Shown: positions 35,821 through 44,595 of the stretch, piece by piece
Position numbering within the stretch: the first letter of the stretch is position 1
Layout: every line of letters starts with the position of its first letter
Source: Chitinophaga sancti
Lineage (GTDB): Bacteria > Bacteroidota > Bacteroidia > Chitinophagales > Chitinophagaceae
Length of the DNA stretch: 64,000 nucleotides
Direction of reading: 5' to 3'
Assembly: GCF_034087045.1 (NCBI RefSeq)
Contig: NZ_CP139247.1
Coordinates: forward strand, 4,118,001-4,182,000
Made by a program: the position numbers and the translations under genes
Notes under the pieces: model-generated
What the model saw: only the letters and a program-made list of their open reading frames with translations
Told to the model about the DNA's origin: nothing
Databases searched by the model: none

Positions 35821-36789
35821 TTAGAAGTTTGTATTCAGAATAGCCGTGGATCTTGTAGCATTTGCAAAATCCATAGGTACGATCCCATACCTGCCTGCCG
35901 TATGCGTCGAAAAATAAGTGTCAATCTGTGGATTGATAGTGCCTGATACAGTAGTGATACTTGGAATACCGAAAATCAAAGGTTTGTAACCACTGGTATA
36001 ATTAATATACAGGGTACTGTTACTCGTCGTGCTGGATTCAGTAAATAATGCAGTCACATTACTCCACTTGGACGCGTTGTCATTTACAATATAATTATCC
36101 TGAATTTTCAAACTGGCATTACCGTTATTAATGCTAAAAGTAGTGTTGTCAGCCCAGCTGGTGGCATCGATGCCTTTGGGTGTAGTGGTGGCCGCAAAGC
36201 GACGGAGCAATACGATTTTGCCTCTCACCTCTCCTAAATCAGGCACAGTAGCATTCAGAACGATGTTGCCATATTTTGAAACATAGGTATCAAAAGTCTG
36301 TTCGAATGTACGGGTGTTGTTGCTTGCATCATATTCTTCCTTTACACTCATCACAATCACTTCTTTTGGATGATTGGTCAGGAAGGTCTTGCAGGCAGTC
36401 AGTACATCATCGAAGTTCAGGTTCTGATAGATGGCCCCGTGGTGAATGGCAAAGGCATTGTCAATGTGTCTGCAGCGGATGTCGAGGTAGCGGATACCGG
36501 CTTCCAGCTGATCTGCAATAGAGAGATCCTGGCATTTGGCGGTACCTGATACTGGTTCTACACGTGCCCCGCTGTCGTGCGTACCGGGAATAGAAATGGC
36601 TGCAATATTGGTGTTGTCTGCTAACACCGTCATCCAGCTATTGGATGCAACACTTACTGCTGCTACAGTGCTGCTAGCGGCTACGGTGTTGTCTAAACGG
36701 GGTGCAGGAATGTCCTGTTTCGAACAGCTGAACAGGACAAGGGATAACAGCATGGTAGTAGGTACATGTAGGAGCGATGACGCTTTCAT
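35821..36789 (-). CDS. PI-PLC X-domain lipoprotein
   Basis: Exported protein of 322 residues resembling bacterial phosphatidylinositol-specific phospholipase C. The chosen start gives a signal peptide with lipobox LVLFSC (Cys at about 22). The X-domain shows IPGTHDSGA (about 66, first catalytic His), IRYLDIRCR (about 99) and FAIHHGAIYQN (about 113, second His), so both catalytic His are present. Substrate is probably an exogenous phosphoinositide or its glycan form. Transcribed alone, convergent with the previous gene. A start nine codons upstream is possible but weakens the signal peptide. Confidence 0.87.
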   Translation of the reverse strand: MKASSLLHVPTTMLLSLVLFSCSKQDIPAPRLDNTVAASSTVAAVSVASNSWMTVLADNTNIAAISIPGTHDSGARVEPVSGTAKCQDLSIADQLEAGIRYLDIRCRHIDNAFAIHHGAIYQNLNFDDVLTACKTFLTNHPKEVIVMSVKEEYDASNNTRTFEQTFDTYVSKYGNIVLNATVPDLGEVRGKIVLLRRFAATTTPKGIDATSWADNTTFSINNGNASLKIQDNYIVNDNASKWSNVTALFTESSTTSNSTLYINYTSGYKPLIFGIPSITTVSGTINPQIDTYFSTHTAGRYGIVPMDFANATRSTAILNTNF

Positions 36790-37049
36790 TTGGTTTATGC
36801 GTTTAATTTCAGGCAATAGGAAATGTTAACGCATTCATTGTACAGCTATAGGTAGCTTGACAGTGTAAACGTGTAACAGGTTGTAGGTTTGAATTTTCAG
36901 GTGCAAAATAATAAGGGAATTGATAAGTTGGTTATGGGTGGGGAATCATTAACAAAAGGGTAATAATTGTAAGGGGATGTCTTAATTAACCACTATTCAT
37001 TTGCTGAAAAAGAAAGGATTTTTCTTTTATTAAACCAGATCGTTTGGTT

Positions 37050-37077
37050 TCAAAACGTATTACTCAAAACGTATTAC
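37050..37077. repeat. Two 14-base tandem units directly after the xerD stop
   Basis: On the minus strand the xerD end TTTTGA (with stop TGA) is followed by GTAATACGTTTTGA twice (37064-37077 and 37050-37063). Each unit ends with a copy of the last codon-and-stop sequence. Confidence 0.85.
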
Positions 37078-37974
37078 TCAAAATCTTGGATGGAACCTTT
37101 GTAATGTATCTCTTAAATACTCTCTATCCAGATGCGTATAGATCTCCGTCGTAGTAATACTTTCATGCCCCAGCATTTCCTGCACTGCTCTTAGATCCGC
37201 CCCACCTTCTACCAGGTGCGTAGCAAATGAATGCCTGAATGTATGCGGTGACACCTGTTTCTCAATACCCGCCATTGCTGTCAACTCTTTTATCACTAAA
37301 AAGATCATCACACGGGTCAGTGCACTTCCTCTGCGATTTAAAAAAAGAATATCTTCCTGTCCGGGTTTACAAGGCATATGTACCCGCACTTCATCCTTAT
37401 ATATGTTGATGTACTTAATGGCATCTCTTCCGATAGGGATCAATCTTTCCTTATCTCCCTTACCAATAACCCGAATATACCCCGCATCAAAGTGTAACTG
37501 TGATATTTGTAAGCCAGTCACCTCGCTCACACGCAACCCGCAGCTGTACATGGTTTCCAGTATAGCACGGTTACGTGCACCTTCAGGTGTACCTGTTTTG
37601 ACCTGTGTAATGATGAGCTCTATTTCTTCAAAACTCAATACATCGGGAAGTTGTCGCTTTGTTTTTGGTGCTTCTAATAATTGAGTAGGATCCTGTTTGA
37701 CGATGTCTTCCAATAAGAGGTATTTATAAAAGGCTTTGATGCCGGAGATGATACGTGCCTGTGAGGTGGCTGTCATACCCAGTGTAGCGATCCACTGTAC
37801 ACAGGATTGTAAGTGTGTGAGTTCAACCTGATGGGGTGGGAGGGGGAGATTGGCGGACTGCAGGTATTGCACCAGTTTCTCTACATCACGAAGATAGGCT
37901 TCAATAGAGTTGCCGGAGAGGGAACGTTCGAGTTGTAAATAAGCCTTAAATCCTTTCAGATAGATATCCCACAT
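37078..37974 (-). CDS. xerD: Site-specific tyrosine recombinase XerD
   Basis: Resolves chromosome dimers at dif together with XerC. The 298-residue protein has an N-terminal SAM-like DNA-binding domain (about 1-90) and a catalytic domain with the tyrosine-recombinase set: Arg in SCGLRVSEV (about 147), HTFRHSFATHL (about 242-252), LGHESITTTEIYTH (about 267-280, nucleophile Tyr 278). Length is typical of XerC/XerD rather than of an integrase; no mobile element is adjacent. Calling XerD rather than XerC is by general similarity. Confidence 0.88.
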   Translation of the reverse strand: MWDIYLKGFKAYLQLERSLSGNSIEAYLRDVEKLVQYLQSANLPLPPHQVELTHLQSCVQWIATLGMTATSQARIISGIKAFYKYLLLEDIVKQDPTQLLEAPKTKRQLPDVLSFEEIELIITQVKTGTPEGARNRAILETMYSCGLRVSEVTGLQISQLHFDAGYIRVIGKGDKERLIPIGRDAIKYINIYKDEVRVHMPCKPGQEDILFLNRRGSALTRVMIFLVIKELTAMAGIEKQVSPHTFRHSFATHLVEGGADLRAVQEMLGHESITTTEIYTHLDREYLRDTLQRFHPRF

Positions 37975-37987
37975 GCCCGCAAGTTAA

Positions 37988-38024
37988 TAAAAAAAGCGCC
38001 CTGTAAATTTACAGGACGCTCTTT
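37988..38024 (-). terminator. Terminator of ndk
   Basis: AGCG(C)CCTGTAAA / TTTACAGG(A)CGCT followed on the minus strand by a run of seven T. Ends the ndk transcript before xerD. Confidence 0.8.
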
Positions 38025-38042
38025 TGGAATATCTGAAATGGC

Positions 38043-38462
38043 TTAGAATTTCTCCAGGCCAGAGAAGAAGAAGTTACCTTCGATCTCAGCATTCTCGTCA
38101 GAATCAGAGCCGTGAACAGCGTTACGACCGATTGACTCAGCATAAATTTTACGGATAGTACCTTCTTCAGCATTTGCTGGGTTGGTAGCACCGATCAGTT
38201 TGCGGAATTCTTCAACAGCGTTATCTTTTTCCAGGATTGCTGCTACGATATGACCACTGCTCATGAAATCAACCAGTTCACCATAGAAAGGTCTTTCTTT
38301 GTGTACTGCATAGAATTCACCTGCTTTCTGAGCAGACAGTCTGGTCATCTTCATCGCTACGATGCGGAAACCAGCTTCGTTGATCTTGTTCAGGATACCA
38401 CCGATATGACCGTTTTCTACGGCATCCGGCTTGATCATTGTAAAGGTTCTGTTGTTAGCCAT
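38043..38462 (-). CDS. ndk: Nucleoside diphosphate kinase
   Basis: Transfers gamma-phosphate between nucleoside triphosphates and diphosphates. The 139-residue protein shows [12 protein letters not shown] (about 7-18), [14 protein letters not shown] (about 56-69) and the active-site His in [11 protein letters not shown] (about 110-120). Length is normal. Transcribed from a -7 element at 38498-38505 and ended by its own terminator. Confidence 0.97.
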   Translation of the reverse strand: MANNRTFTMIKPDAVENGHIGGILNKINEAGFRIVAMKMTRLSAQKAGEFYAVHKERPFYGELVDFMSSGHIVAAILEKDNAVEEFRKLIGATNPANAEEGTIRKIYAESIGRNAVHGSDSDENAEIEGNFFFSGLEKF

Positions 38463-38497
38463 AATATATTGAGTAACTAATTAGCGGATTTTGCGCG

Positions 38498-38505
38498 CAA
38501 ATGTA
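38498..38505 (-). promoter_or_regulatory. -7 element of ndk
   Basis: Minus-strand TACATTTG followed by C, matching TAnnTTTG, 36 bases before the ndk ATG. Confidence 0.5.
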
Positions 38506-38725
38506 ACCAGATTTTGGGCAATCAGAAAAAAAAAGCGCCTGATACTCCTCACCGACAGAAAAAAAGAGCGAATTCTACTGTAAAAACAGGCATTTAGCCT
38601 ACATTTTTGATCTTCTATAGGGAATTTTAAATCCTGCGACCAAAAATTTTGAAATTCTGTGCTAAATAGAGAACTTCGCACTTCATTTTTCGGTAAAAAC
38701 AGTTACATTATATTATTAATATAAA

Positions 38726-39730
38726 ATGAAGAGGATCGAGGAAATTAAGCCTTTGCTGGAAACCCCTAAAAGAGTGGTCATAACAATGCATCAGAAACCG
38801 GATGCAGATGCAATGGGAAGTTCTCTGGCCTTGTACCATTATTTGAAGCAGAAAGGACACGACGTAACTGTTATTTCGCCTACCAATTTCCCGGATTTCT
38901 TAAATTGGATGCCGGGTTCACAGGAAGTGCTGGATTTCGAATCTTCGCAGGATAAAGCGATGAAGGCATTGGAGGGAGTAGAATTGTTGTTTTGCCTGGA
39001 TTTCAATGCTTTGTACAGAACCAAGAACATGGAGCCATACCTGGCGGCACTGAAATGTCTAAAGATTCTGATTGACCATCACCTGGAGCCTCAGCCCGTA
39101 TTTGAATATGGGGTGAGCGACACTACAGCGGCTTCCACGGCATTATTAGTGTATGAGACAATACACAAGATGGGAGAAGAGCGTTATATTAATGATGCAA
39201 TGGCACAATGCATCTATGCAGGTACCATGACAGACACCGGTTCTTTCCGTTTTGCCTCTACATCATCCCGTGTACACCGTATGGTGGCTGATTTGCTGGA
39301 TCATGGTCTGAACCACGAGCTTATTCACCAGGCGATTTATGATAATTTCCTTGAAAACCGTCTCCGCTTCCTGGGCCATAGCCTGCTGAACCGGATGGAG
39401 GTTTATTATGAGTACAACACCGCCATGATCGCTATACCATATACTGATCTGAAGCGTTTTGACCTGCAGACGGGCGATACTGAAGGTGTGGTCAACTTCC
39501 TGCTCTCTATCCAGGGCATCAAGATGGCGGCGCTGATCATAGACCGTCACCAGGAGGTAAAGCTGTCGTTCCGTTCCAAAGGTGACTTTGACGTGAATAC
39601 CTTTGCCCGGAAGTACTTTGACGGCGGCGGCCATTTCCATGCATCGGGTGGTCATAGTTCAGACTCCCTCGAAAGGACCGTACAGCGTTTTGTAGACGCG
39701 ATCGCCGAAAATGAAGAAGCATTACAATAA
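38726..39730 (+). CDS. nrnA: DHH/DHHA1 phosphoesterase (NrnA-like)
   Basis: Mn2+-dependent phosphoesterase of 334 residues. DHH domain: HQKPDADAMGSSLAL (about 22-36), CLDFN (about 92), LIDHHLEPQ (about 112-120); DHHA1 domain with DGGGHFHASGGH (about 300-311). NrnA-type enzymes degrade short RNA oligomers and pAp, and related GdpP/DhhP proteins hydrolyse c-di-AMP. A diadenylate cyclase gene (41493-42308) lies 1.8 kb away, so a role in c-di-AMP or pApA turnover is plausible. The FKBP lipoprotein gene follows after 27 bases. Confidence 0.87.
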   Translation: MKRIEEIKPLLETPKRVVITMHQKPDADAMGSSLALYHYLKQKGHDVTVISPTNFPDFLNWMPGSQEVLDFESSQDKAMKALEGVELLFCLDFNALYRTKNMEPYLAALKCLKILIDHHLEPQPVFEYGVSDTTAASTALLVYETIHKMGEERYINDAMAQCIYAGTMTDTGSFRFASTSSRVHRMVADLLDHGLNHELIHQAIYDNFLENRLRFLGHSLLNRMEVYYEYNTAMIAIPYTDLKRFDLQTGDTEGVVNFLLSIQGIKMAALIIDRHQEVKLSFRSKGDFDVNTFARKYFDGGGHFHASGGHSSDSLERTVQRFVDAIAENEEALQ

Positions 39731-39757
39731 GTCATTCAATCCTACTAATACAGTCAA

Positions 39758-40633
39758 ATGAAAAAGAACAATCAGTTGTTAGTTGCAGCATTAGGCCTGT
39801 TAATGGCCAGCTGCGGTGCCGGCGGTCAAAAAAAGACGCCCGGTGGCGTAGATTATATCGTTCATAAATCAGGTAGCGGTGCGCAGCTTAAAGTGGGTGA
39901 CACTGTGCTGATGAACATATACCAGAAGCTGAATGATTCCCTCCTGGCTAAATCTGCTGATAGAAGCAATGGTGCGCCAGTTCCTGTACTGATCCAGAAG
40001 TCTCAGCAGAAATGGGACCTGATGGACGGTCTGGCTTCTCTGAAAGAAGGTGATAGCGCTACTTTTGCTATTCCTGTAGATTCCCTGCCTCAGCCACGTC
40101 CTCCTTTTGCTAAGAAAGGTGACAAGCTGAACGTTACTTTCGTAGTAGTGAGCAAATATTCTGCTGCTAAACAACTGGCGGAAGATCAGAAACTGATCAA
40201 GGAATATACTGCTAAAAACAACCTGCAGGTTACTCCTACAGCTGAAGGTGTGTATGTAGCTACCCAGGTAGCTGGTGGTGGCGAACAGCCTCAGCCAGGT
40301 GATACCGTTGTGGTAAACTACACTGGTAAACTGCTGAATGGTAAAGTTTTCGATTCTTCTGTTGATTCTACAATCAACCCAGGTAGAAAACTGGAACCTA
40401 TCCGTTTCCCAATTGGTAAAGGGTATGTAATTAAAGGTTGGGATGCTGGTATCGCTTCTCTGAAAAAAGGTTCAAAAGCTATCCTGATCCTGCCTTCTGG
40501 TCTGGGTTATGGTTTACAGCCTACTCCGATGATCCCTTCTAACTCCGTACTGGTGTTTGATGTGGAACTGCTGGATATCAAGAAACCAACTGCTGCGCCT
40601 GCGGTTCCGGCTGCACCAGCTAAGAAGAAATAG
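39758..40633 (+). CDS. FKBP-type peptidyl-prolyl isomerase lipoprotein
   Basis: Exported folding factor of 291 residues. Signal peptide with lipobox LMASC (Cys about 19). Two tandem FKBP-like domains: a degenerate one (about 35-135, with KVGDTVLMNIYQKLND) and a canonical one (about 160-275) with GDTVVVNYTGKLLNGKVFDSS, FPIGKGYVIKGWDAGIASLKKG and ILPSGLGYG. The tail is Ala/Pro-rich ending in Lys. Probably works on periplasmic or outer-membrane proteins. Downstream of nrnA and closed by a strong terminator. Confidence 0.92.
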   Translation: MKKNNQLLVAALGLLMASCGAGGQKKTPGGVDYIVHKSGSGAQLKVGDTVLMNIYQKLNDSLLAKSADRSNGAPVPVLIQKSQQKWDLMDGLASLKEGDSATFAIPVDSLPQPRPPFAKKGDKLNVTFVVVSKYSAAKQLAEDQKLIKEYTAKNNLQVTPTAEGVYVATQVAGGGEQPQPGDTVVVNYTGKLLNGKVFDSSVDSTINPGRKLEPIRFPIGKGYVIKGWDAGIASLKKGSKAILILPSGLGYGLQPTPMIPSNSVLVFDVELLDIKKPTAAPAVPAAPAKKK

Positions 40634-40654
40634 TAATTAGCTTCTTATAGAAAA

Positions 40655-40700
40655 AAAAAGACGAGGCCGTATCTTAAGTAAGATACGGCCTCGTCTTTTT
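40655..40700 (+). terminator. Terminator of the nrnA-FKBP operon
   Basis: Perfect stem of 22 pairs including GACGAGGCCGTATCTTA with a two-base loop, ending in five T. Confidence 0.9.
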
Positions 40701-40838
40701 CGGGTACCTAATGGAAATAGGTTGCCCTTTATGCACTTCTGAGGAGGTTTATTTATTTTTGATACACGCTCGTTTTTTATTACAATCTGTTGCCGTTATC
40801 CTTGCGTTGTGCTGATGTGTGTAGTGCAGCTTTTGCCT

Positions 40839-40846
40839 TACTTTTG
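40839..40846 (+). promoter_or_regulatory. -7 element of the VOC protein gene
   Basis: TACTTTTG followed by T, 34 bases before the ATG at 40881. It lies inside the longer open frame, arguing for the later start. Confidence 0.45.
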
Positions 40847-40880
40847 TCTACCTCTTCCTTATCAACTAAAAATGAAAATC

Positions 40881-41315
40881 ATGAGAGCAATTAATCCCTG
40901 GATCAACTTCAATGGCAATGCCGAAGAAGCATTCACTTTTTACAAATCAGTTTTTGGCGGCGAGTTTACAAAAATCACCCGCTTTAAAGACTTATCAGGT
41001 CCCGACTTTCAGGTAGCAGAAGATGAGGCAAATAAAATAATGTACATCAGCTTGCCGCTTGGCAAAAACAATATGTTAATAGCTAACGATGTTCCCGGTT
41101 TTCTGGGGCGGGTAAGCGAAAATGAAAACCGGTCTAAAATACACGTGAATGCCGAAAGCCGGGTAGAAGCAGAAAAAATATTTAATGGATTATCAGCAGG
41201 TGGAGAAGTGGAAGGGCCTATTGGCGACAGTCCATGGGGTACCTATGCGGGAATGTTCAGGGATAAATATGGTATTGAATGGATTGTAGAGTTTGACCCT
41301 GGTTATAACGGGTAA
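40881..41315 (+). CDS. VOC superfamily (PhnB/glyoxalase-like) protein
   Basis: Small 144-residue protein of the vicinal-oxygen-chelate fold, PhnB/3-demethylubiquinone-like subgroup. It shows MRAINPWINFNGNAEEAFTFY near the start, NMLIANDVP, and the closing PWGTYAGMFRDKYGIEWIVEF. Such proteins are often annotated as glyoxalase or bleomycin-resistance-like; the substrate is unknown. Two in-frame ATGs three codons apart (40872, 40881) are both possible; the second matches the family N-terminus. Confidence 0.82.
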   Translation: MRAINPWINFNGNAEEAFTFYKSVFGGEFTKITRFKDLSGPDFQVAEDEANKIMYISLPLGKNNMLIANDVPGFLGRVSENENRSKIHVNAESRVEAEKIFNGLSAGGEVEGPIGDSPWGTYAGMFRDKYGIEWIVEFDPGYNG

Positions 41316-41370
41316 GGTTAAAAGTGTCCTGCTGCTGGCGCACGCGTGCCTTGACTGTAGAGACTGTAAC

Positions 41371-41418
41371 AACGAACCAAAGAGGCTGCTCCTTTTGGAA
41401 CAGCCTCTTTGGTTCGTT
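41371..41418 (+). terminator. Long hairpin after the VOC gene
   Basis: Twenty-two-base arms beginning AACGAACCAAAGAGGCTG with one mismatch, loop TTTT. No T-run follows; it abuts the dispersed repeat at 41418. Confidence 0.7.
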
Positions 41419-41496
41419 GAAAATGGGTTTCATCCACGTTGATGAATCACCGCTATCATGAATGTTTTTATTGAAAATGGGTTTTATTCCCGTTAT
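41418..41496. repeat. Dispersed intergenic repeat, copy B plus partial copy
   Basis: 41418-41471 matches 16287-16340. A further partial unit (TGAAAATGGGTTTTATTCCCG, at 41473-41493) follows and reaches the stop codon of cdaA on the minus strand. Confidence 0.75.
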
Positions 41497-42308
41497 CCCG
41501 CATAGCCATCTACCAGCACCTCATACAACTTACTCTTCAGATCTTCCAGCGACACATCCTGTACTAAGTTTCCATCTTCGGCATAAGAGATCGTTCCTCT
41601 TTCTTCCGAAACCACAATAGCGAGGTTATCACTGTGCTCCGTAATCCCAACAGCAGAGCGGTGTCGTAACCCAACCTGCATGGGAAGGTTCGGATTTTCT
41701 GACACCGGAAGAATCACCTTGGCCGCCAGGATCTTGTTTCCCACGATGATGAGCGCGCCATCATGCAACGGACTGCCTTTGCAGAAGATGCTTTCCAGCA
41801 GTTTTGCATTGATATTACTATCGAGAGAGACGCTGGAAGCAGTATCAAATTTTACACGATAAGAGTTGGACAATACGATCAGGGCGCCTGTAGAGGTGGC
41901 AGCCATGCGGCTCACAGCAGTTACTACTTCGTCGATGATGTTTTCTTCTTCTTTATAGCTTTTGAATTTATCAGGTAAGAAGAGCTTCGTAAAGAAACTA
42001 TCCTTGCTCAGCGGTGCTTTTTTACCTAACACCAGCAGGAACTTGCGGATTTCAGGTTGAAAGATGATGATAATAGCGATCAGACCGATATTGATAAAGT
42101 TCTGCAGGATCAGGGTGAGGATTGGCATGTGCAGGAGCTCCACCATGAAATAGGCGAAGTACACCATGAGCAGGCCAACGAATATATTGAAAGCCAGACT
42201 GCCTTTGAGCAGGCGATAGAGCTGTATCACAAGGAAGATTACAATCGCCAGGTCAAGGACATTTAACCAGTTGTAACGGTATCCGTAAAATTGAAACAAG
42301 TCATCCAT
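41493..42308 (-). CDS. cdaA: Diadenylate cyclase
   Basis: Makes cyclic di-AMP from two ATP. The 271-residue protein has three N-terminal membrane helices (about 14-32, 38-55, 61-80) and a DisA_N cyclase domain with the catalytic motifs DGA (PLHDGALII, about 180) and RHR (GLRHRSAVG, about 213). This is the CdaA layout; CdaR and GlmM are not adjacent. folP lies upstream on the same strand 126 bases away. An NrnA-like DHH phosphoesterase gene nearby could turn over its product. Confidence 0.93.
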   Translation of the reverse strand: MDDLFQFYGYRYNWLNVLDLAIVIFLVIQLYRLLKGSLAFNIFVGLLMVYFAYFMVELLHMPILTLILQNFINIGLIAIIIIFQPEIRKFLLVLGKKAPLSKDSFFTKLFLPDKFKSYKEEENIIDEVVTAVSRMAATSTGALIVLSNSYRVKFDTASSVSLDSNINAKLLESIFCKGSPLHDGALIIVGNKILAAKVILPVSENPNLPMQVGLRHRSAVGITEHSDNLAIVVSEERGTISYAEDGNLVQDVSLEDLKSKLYEVLVDGYAG

Positions 42309-42434
42309 AGATTGTAAAAATAGTGAATATTAAATAGATATGGTTTAAATAGGCAATTCATTCCCAGGTATGAAATGTTAAAAATTGCATGTTTTTAAAG
42401 TGGGTTTATGCCAGGCATTTTAAGCAGAGACCAT

Positions 42435-43265
42435 TTAGAGACCTTTCATGTACTGGTGTATCTTCACTGCTTCTACTGCAGCCTTCACATCATGTACCCG
42501 TAATATATGCGCGCCTGCCTGTAAGGAAAGTGTATTCAAAACCGTAGTCCCGTTCAGCGCTTCCGCTGGTGTATTTTCCAGCAATTTATAAATCATCGAT
42601 TTTCTGGAAATGCCAATCAATAAAGGACAATCCAATATATGAAAAGCATTCGTGTTTTTCAAAAGAGTATAATTGTGTGCAATGGTTTTTCCAAAACCAA
42701 ATCCCGGGTCAATGATCAGGTCATTGATCCCTGCCTGTATGCATTCCGCTTTTTTTTGTATAAAATAATCCAGTACTTCCCTTGTCACATCTTCATACTG
42801 TGGCTGGTGCTGCATGCTGGCGGGTGTTCCCTGCATGTGCATGGCGATATAGGGTGCCTTTGTAGCTGCCGCCACAGCGATCATATCCGGGTCCATATCT
42901 CCGGCACTGATATCATTGATGATGGCCGCACCTGCAGCCATACATTGTTCAGCCACCTTTGCATAGTAGGTGTCGATAGAGATAATGACGTCCGGAAACT
43001 GTGCTACCAGTGCCCCGATAGCCGGTATCAGTCTGTCAATTTCCGTTTGTTCTCCTACGGTCAATGATCCTGGTCGGGTACTTTGAGCCCCTATATCCAG
43101 TATTTTAGCGCCTTCTGCCAGGTGCTGCGCTGCCTTTTCCAGTATCGCATCCAGTTGTTTGGTACGGCTATCAGCAAAAAAAGAGTCATCAGTGATATTG
43201 ATGATCCCCATCACCACCGGGGTTGACAGATCCAGTAATTTGCCTTTACAGTTAATTGTACTCAT
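42435..43265 (-). CDS. folP: Dihydropteroate synthase
   Basis: Condenses p-aminobenzoate with dihydropterin pyrophosphate in folate synthesis. The 276-residue protein has both DHPS signatures: MGIINITDDSFFADSR (about 19-34) and ILDIGAQSTRPGS (about 55-67), then DPGFGFGKT (about 186) and GISRKSMIYKLL (about 217). The open frame allows a start seven codons earlier; the chosen start gives a typical N-terminus. It diverges from the BT_3928-like gene. Confidence 0.95.
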   Translation of the reverse strand: MSTINCKGKLLDLSTPVVMGIINITDDSFFADSRTKQLDAILEKAAQHLAEGAKILDIGAQSTRPGSLTVGEQTEIDRLIPAIGALVAQFPDVIISIDTYYAKVAEQCMAAGAAIINDISAGDMDPDMIAVAAATKAPYIAMHMQGTPASMQHQPQYEDVTREVLDYFIQKKAECIQAGINDLIIDPGFGFGKTIAHNYTLLKNTNAFHILDCPLLIGISRKSMIYKLLENTPAEALNGTTVLNTLSLQAGAHILRVHDVKAAVEAVKIHQYMKGL

Positions 43266-43385
43266 ATTGCCATTCCTCCTTTCCATTTATCCTGTTTGCG
43301 TATTATTGATTATTTTGCCTTGCAAATTTAGCTATAATGTGTTGATGTGCCGATAGGTAAACTGACACAATAAATTAAATTATCC

Positions 43386-44474
43386 ATGAAATTTCTCCTT
43401 AACCTATTAAGAATCATTGTAGGGGTGTTGTTCATCTTCTCCGGTCTGATCAAAGCGAACGATCCGCTGGGCCTGAGTTATAAAATGGACGAGTTTTTTG
43501 AAGTATTGCACCTGGGCTTTATGTCGCACTACTCGCTGGTATACTCAGTGGCCATGAATACATTTGAAATTGTGTGTGGCGTGGCGATATTAATCGGGTA
43601 TAGAATGCGGCTGTTTTCGTGGCTTATATTGCTGCTTATTGCGTTCTTTACGTTCCTCACGGCGTATGCGCTGTTTAGCGGTACAGTGCGCGAGTGTGGT
43701 TGTTTTGGGGATTGTATCAAGTTGTCTCCGGCAGAAACTTTCTGGAAAGATGTGGCTTTGCTGGTGATGATTCTTGTCATCTTCCTGTATAGAAATAAGA
43801 TCGGACCATTGTTCGGTACAAAGGTCAATGGGGCGTTGATGCTGTTGTCACTGGTCTTTTCATTAGGTGTTCAGTGGTATACGCTGGCGCATTTGCCAGT
43901 GGTGGATTGCCTTGGATATAAGGTGGGTAATAATATTCCTGAGAAGATGAAATTGCCGCCGGGTTCACATCCGGATGTATTTGAGACGGTGCTGATCTAT
44001 AAAAAGGATGGTAAGGAGAAGGAGTTTACGACAGAGGATTTCCCATGGAATGACAGTACCTGGGTATATGTAGACAGAAAGGACAAATTGGTAAAGGAAG
44101 GGGATGGTGAGCCACCGATCAAGGATTTTATACTCACAGATTTTGATGGGGGGAACCAGACGGAGGCGATTTTGTCTGAGGCCATGCCGGTGTATTTGTT
44201 CCTGGTGAAGGATGTGAATGAGGCAGGAAAAGGCTGGGATGAGAAAATACATGCGTTGCAACAGCAACAGGCGCAGGGTAAATGTTATATTTATGGAGTA
44301 ACAGCTTCTACGAAGGATCAGGTGGATGGTTTTGTGAAGGCCCATGGGTTGCAGTTCCAGTTTTTGAATATGGATGGAACGGCGATCAAGACGGCAGGTA
44401 GGTCAAATCCTTGTTTGATCCTTTTGGAAAAAGGGACGATTAAGGGGAAGTGGCATTATCATGATATTCCGTAA
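43386..44474 (+). CDS. DoxX/MauE-like membrane protein (BT_3928 family)
   Basis: Protein of 362 residues. The N-terminal 150 residues are a four-helix DoxX/MauE-like membrane domain (NLLRIIVGVLFIFSGLIKANDPLG, about 5-28; TAYALFSGTVRECGCFGDCIKLSP, with paired Cys, about 96-119), a fifth helix lies at about 142-160, and the rest is extracytoplasmic with a thioredoxin-like feel (FLVKDVNEAGKGWDEKI; YGVTASTKDQVDGFVKAHGLQF). CGCFGDC resembles the redox Cys of MauE/VKOR-like proteins, so a role in disulfide chemistry is possible but unproven. Its last 50-odd bases recur in decayed form downstream. Confidence 0.8.
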   Translation: MKFLLNLLRIIVGVLFIFSGLIKANDPLGLSYKMDEFFEVLHLGFMSHYSLVYSVAMNTFEIVCGVAILIGYRMRLFSWLILLLIAFFTFLTAYALFSGTVRECGCFGDCIKLSPAETFWKDVALLVMILVIFLYRNKIGPLFGTKVNGALMLLSLVFSLGVQWYTLAHLPVVDCLGYKVGNNIPEKMKLPPGSHPDVFETVLIYKKDGKEKEFTTEDFPWNDSTWVYVDRKDKLVKEGDGEPPIKDFILTDFDGGNQTEAILSEAMPVYLFLVKDVNEAGKGWDEKIHALQQQQAQGKCYIYGVTASTKDQVDGFVKAHGLQFQFLNMDGTAIKTAGRSNPCLILLEKGTIKGKWHYHDIP

Positions 44475-44520
44475 AGAGAGTGATTGTTCTTTCCTGAAAA
44501 GGATGTAAGCCTGCGGGATA

Positions 44521-44575
44521 TTTGATATTGCCGGAGAAAGGGTCGGTTAAAGGAATGTGGAGGTATTGCCATTTG
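44521..44575 (+). repeat. Decayed copy of the BT_3928-like gene 3' end
   Basis: 44521-44570 aligns with 44414-44460 inside the gene end: shared TTTGAT, GGA.AAAGGG.CG.TTAA, GTGG and TAT blocks, about 70 percent identity by eye, period about 107. The first codons of an overlong reading frame into the next gene come from this copy. Confidence 0.65.
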
Positions 44576-44595
44576 CCATTTGCTATAGACAGAAT

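Noticed and set aside
37078..37974. Integrase of a mobile element
   Set aside because: Length and motifs fit XerD, and no attachment site, tRNA or mobile-element genes are adjacent.
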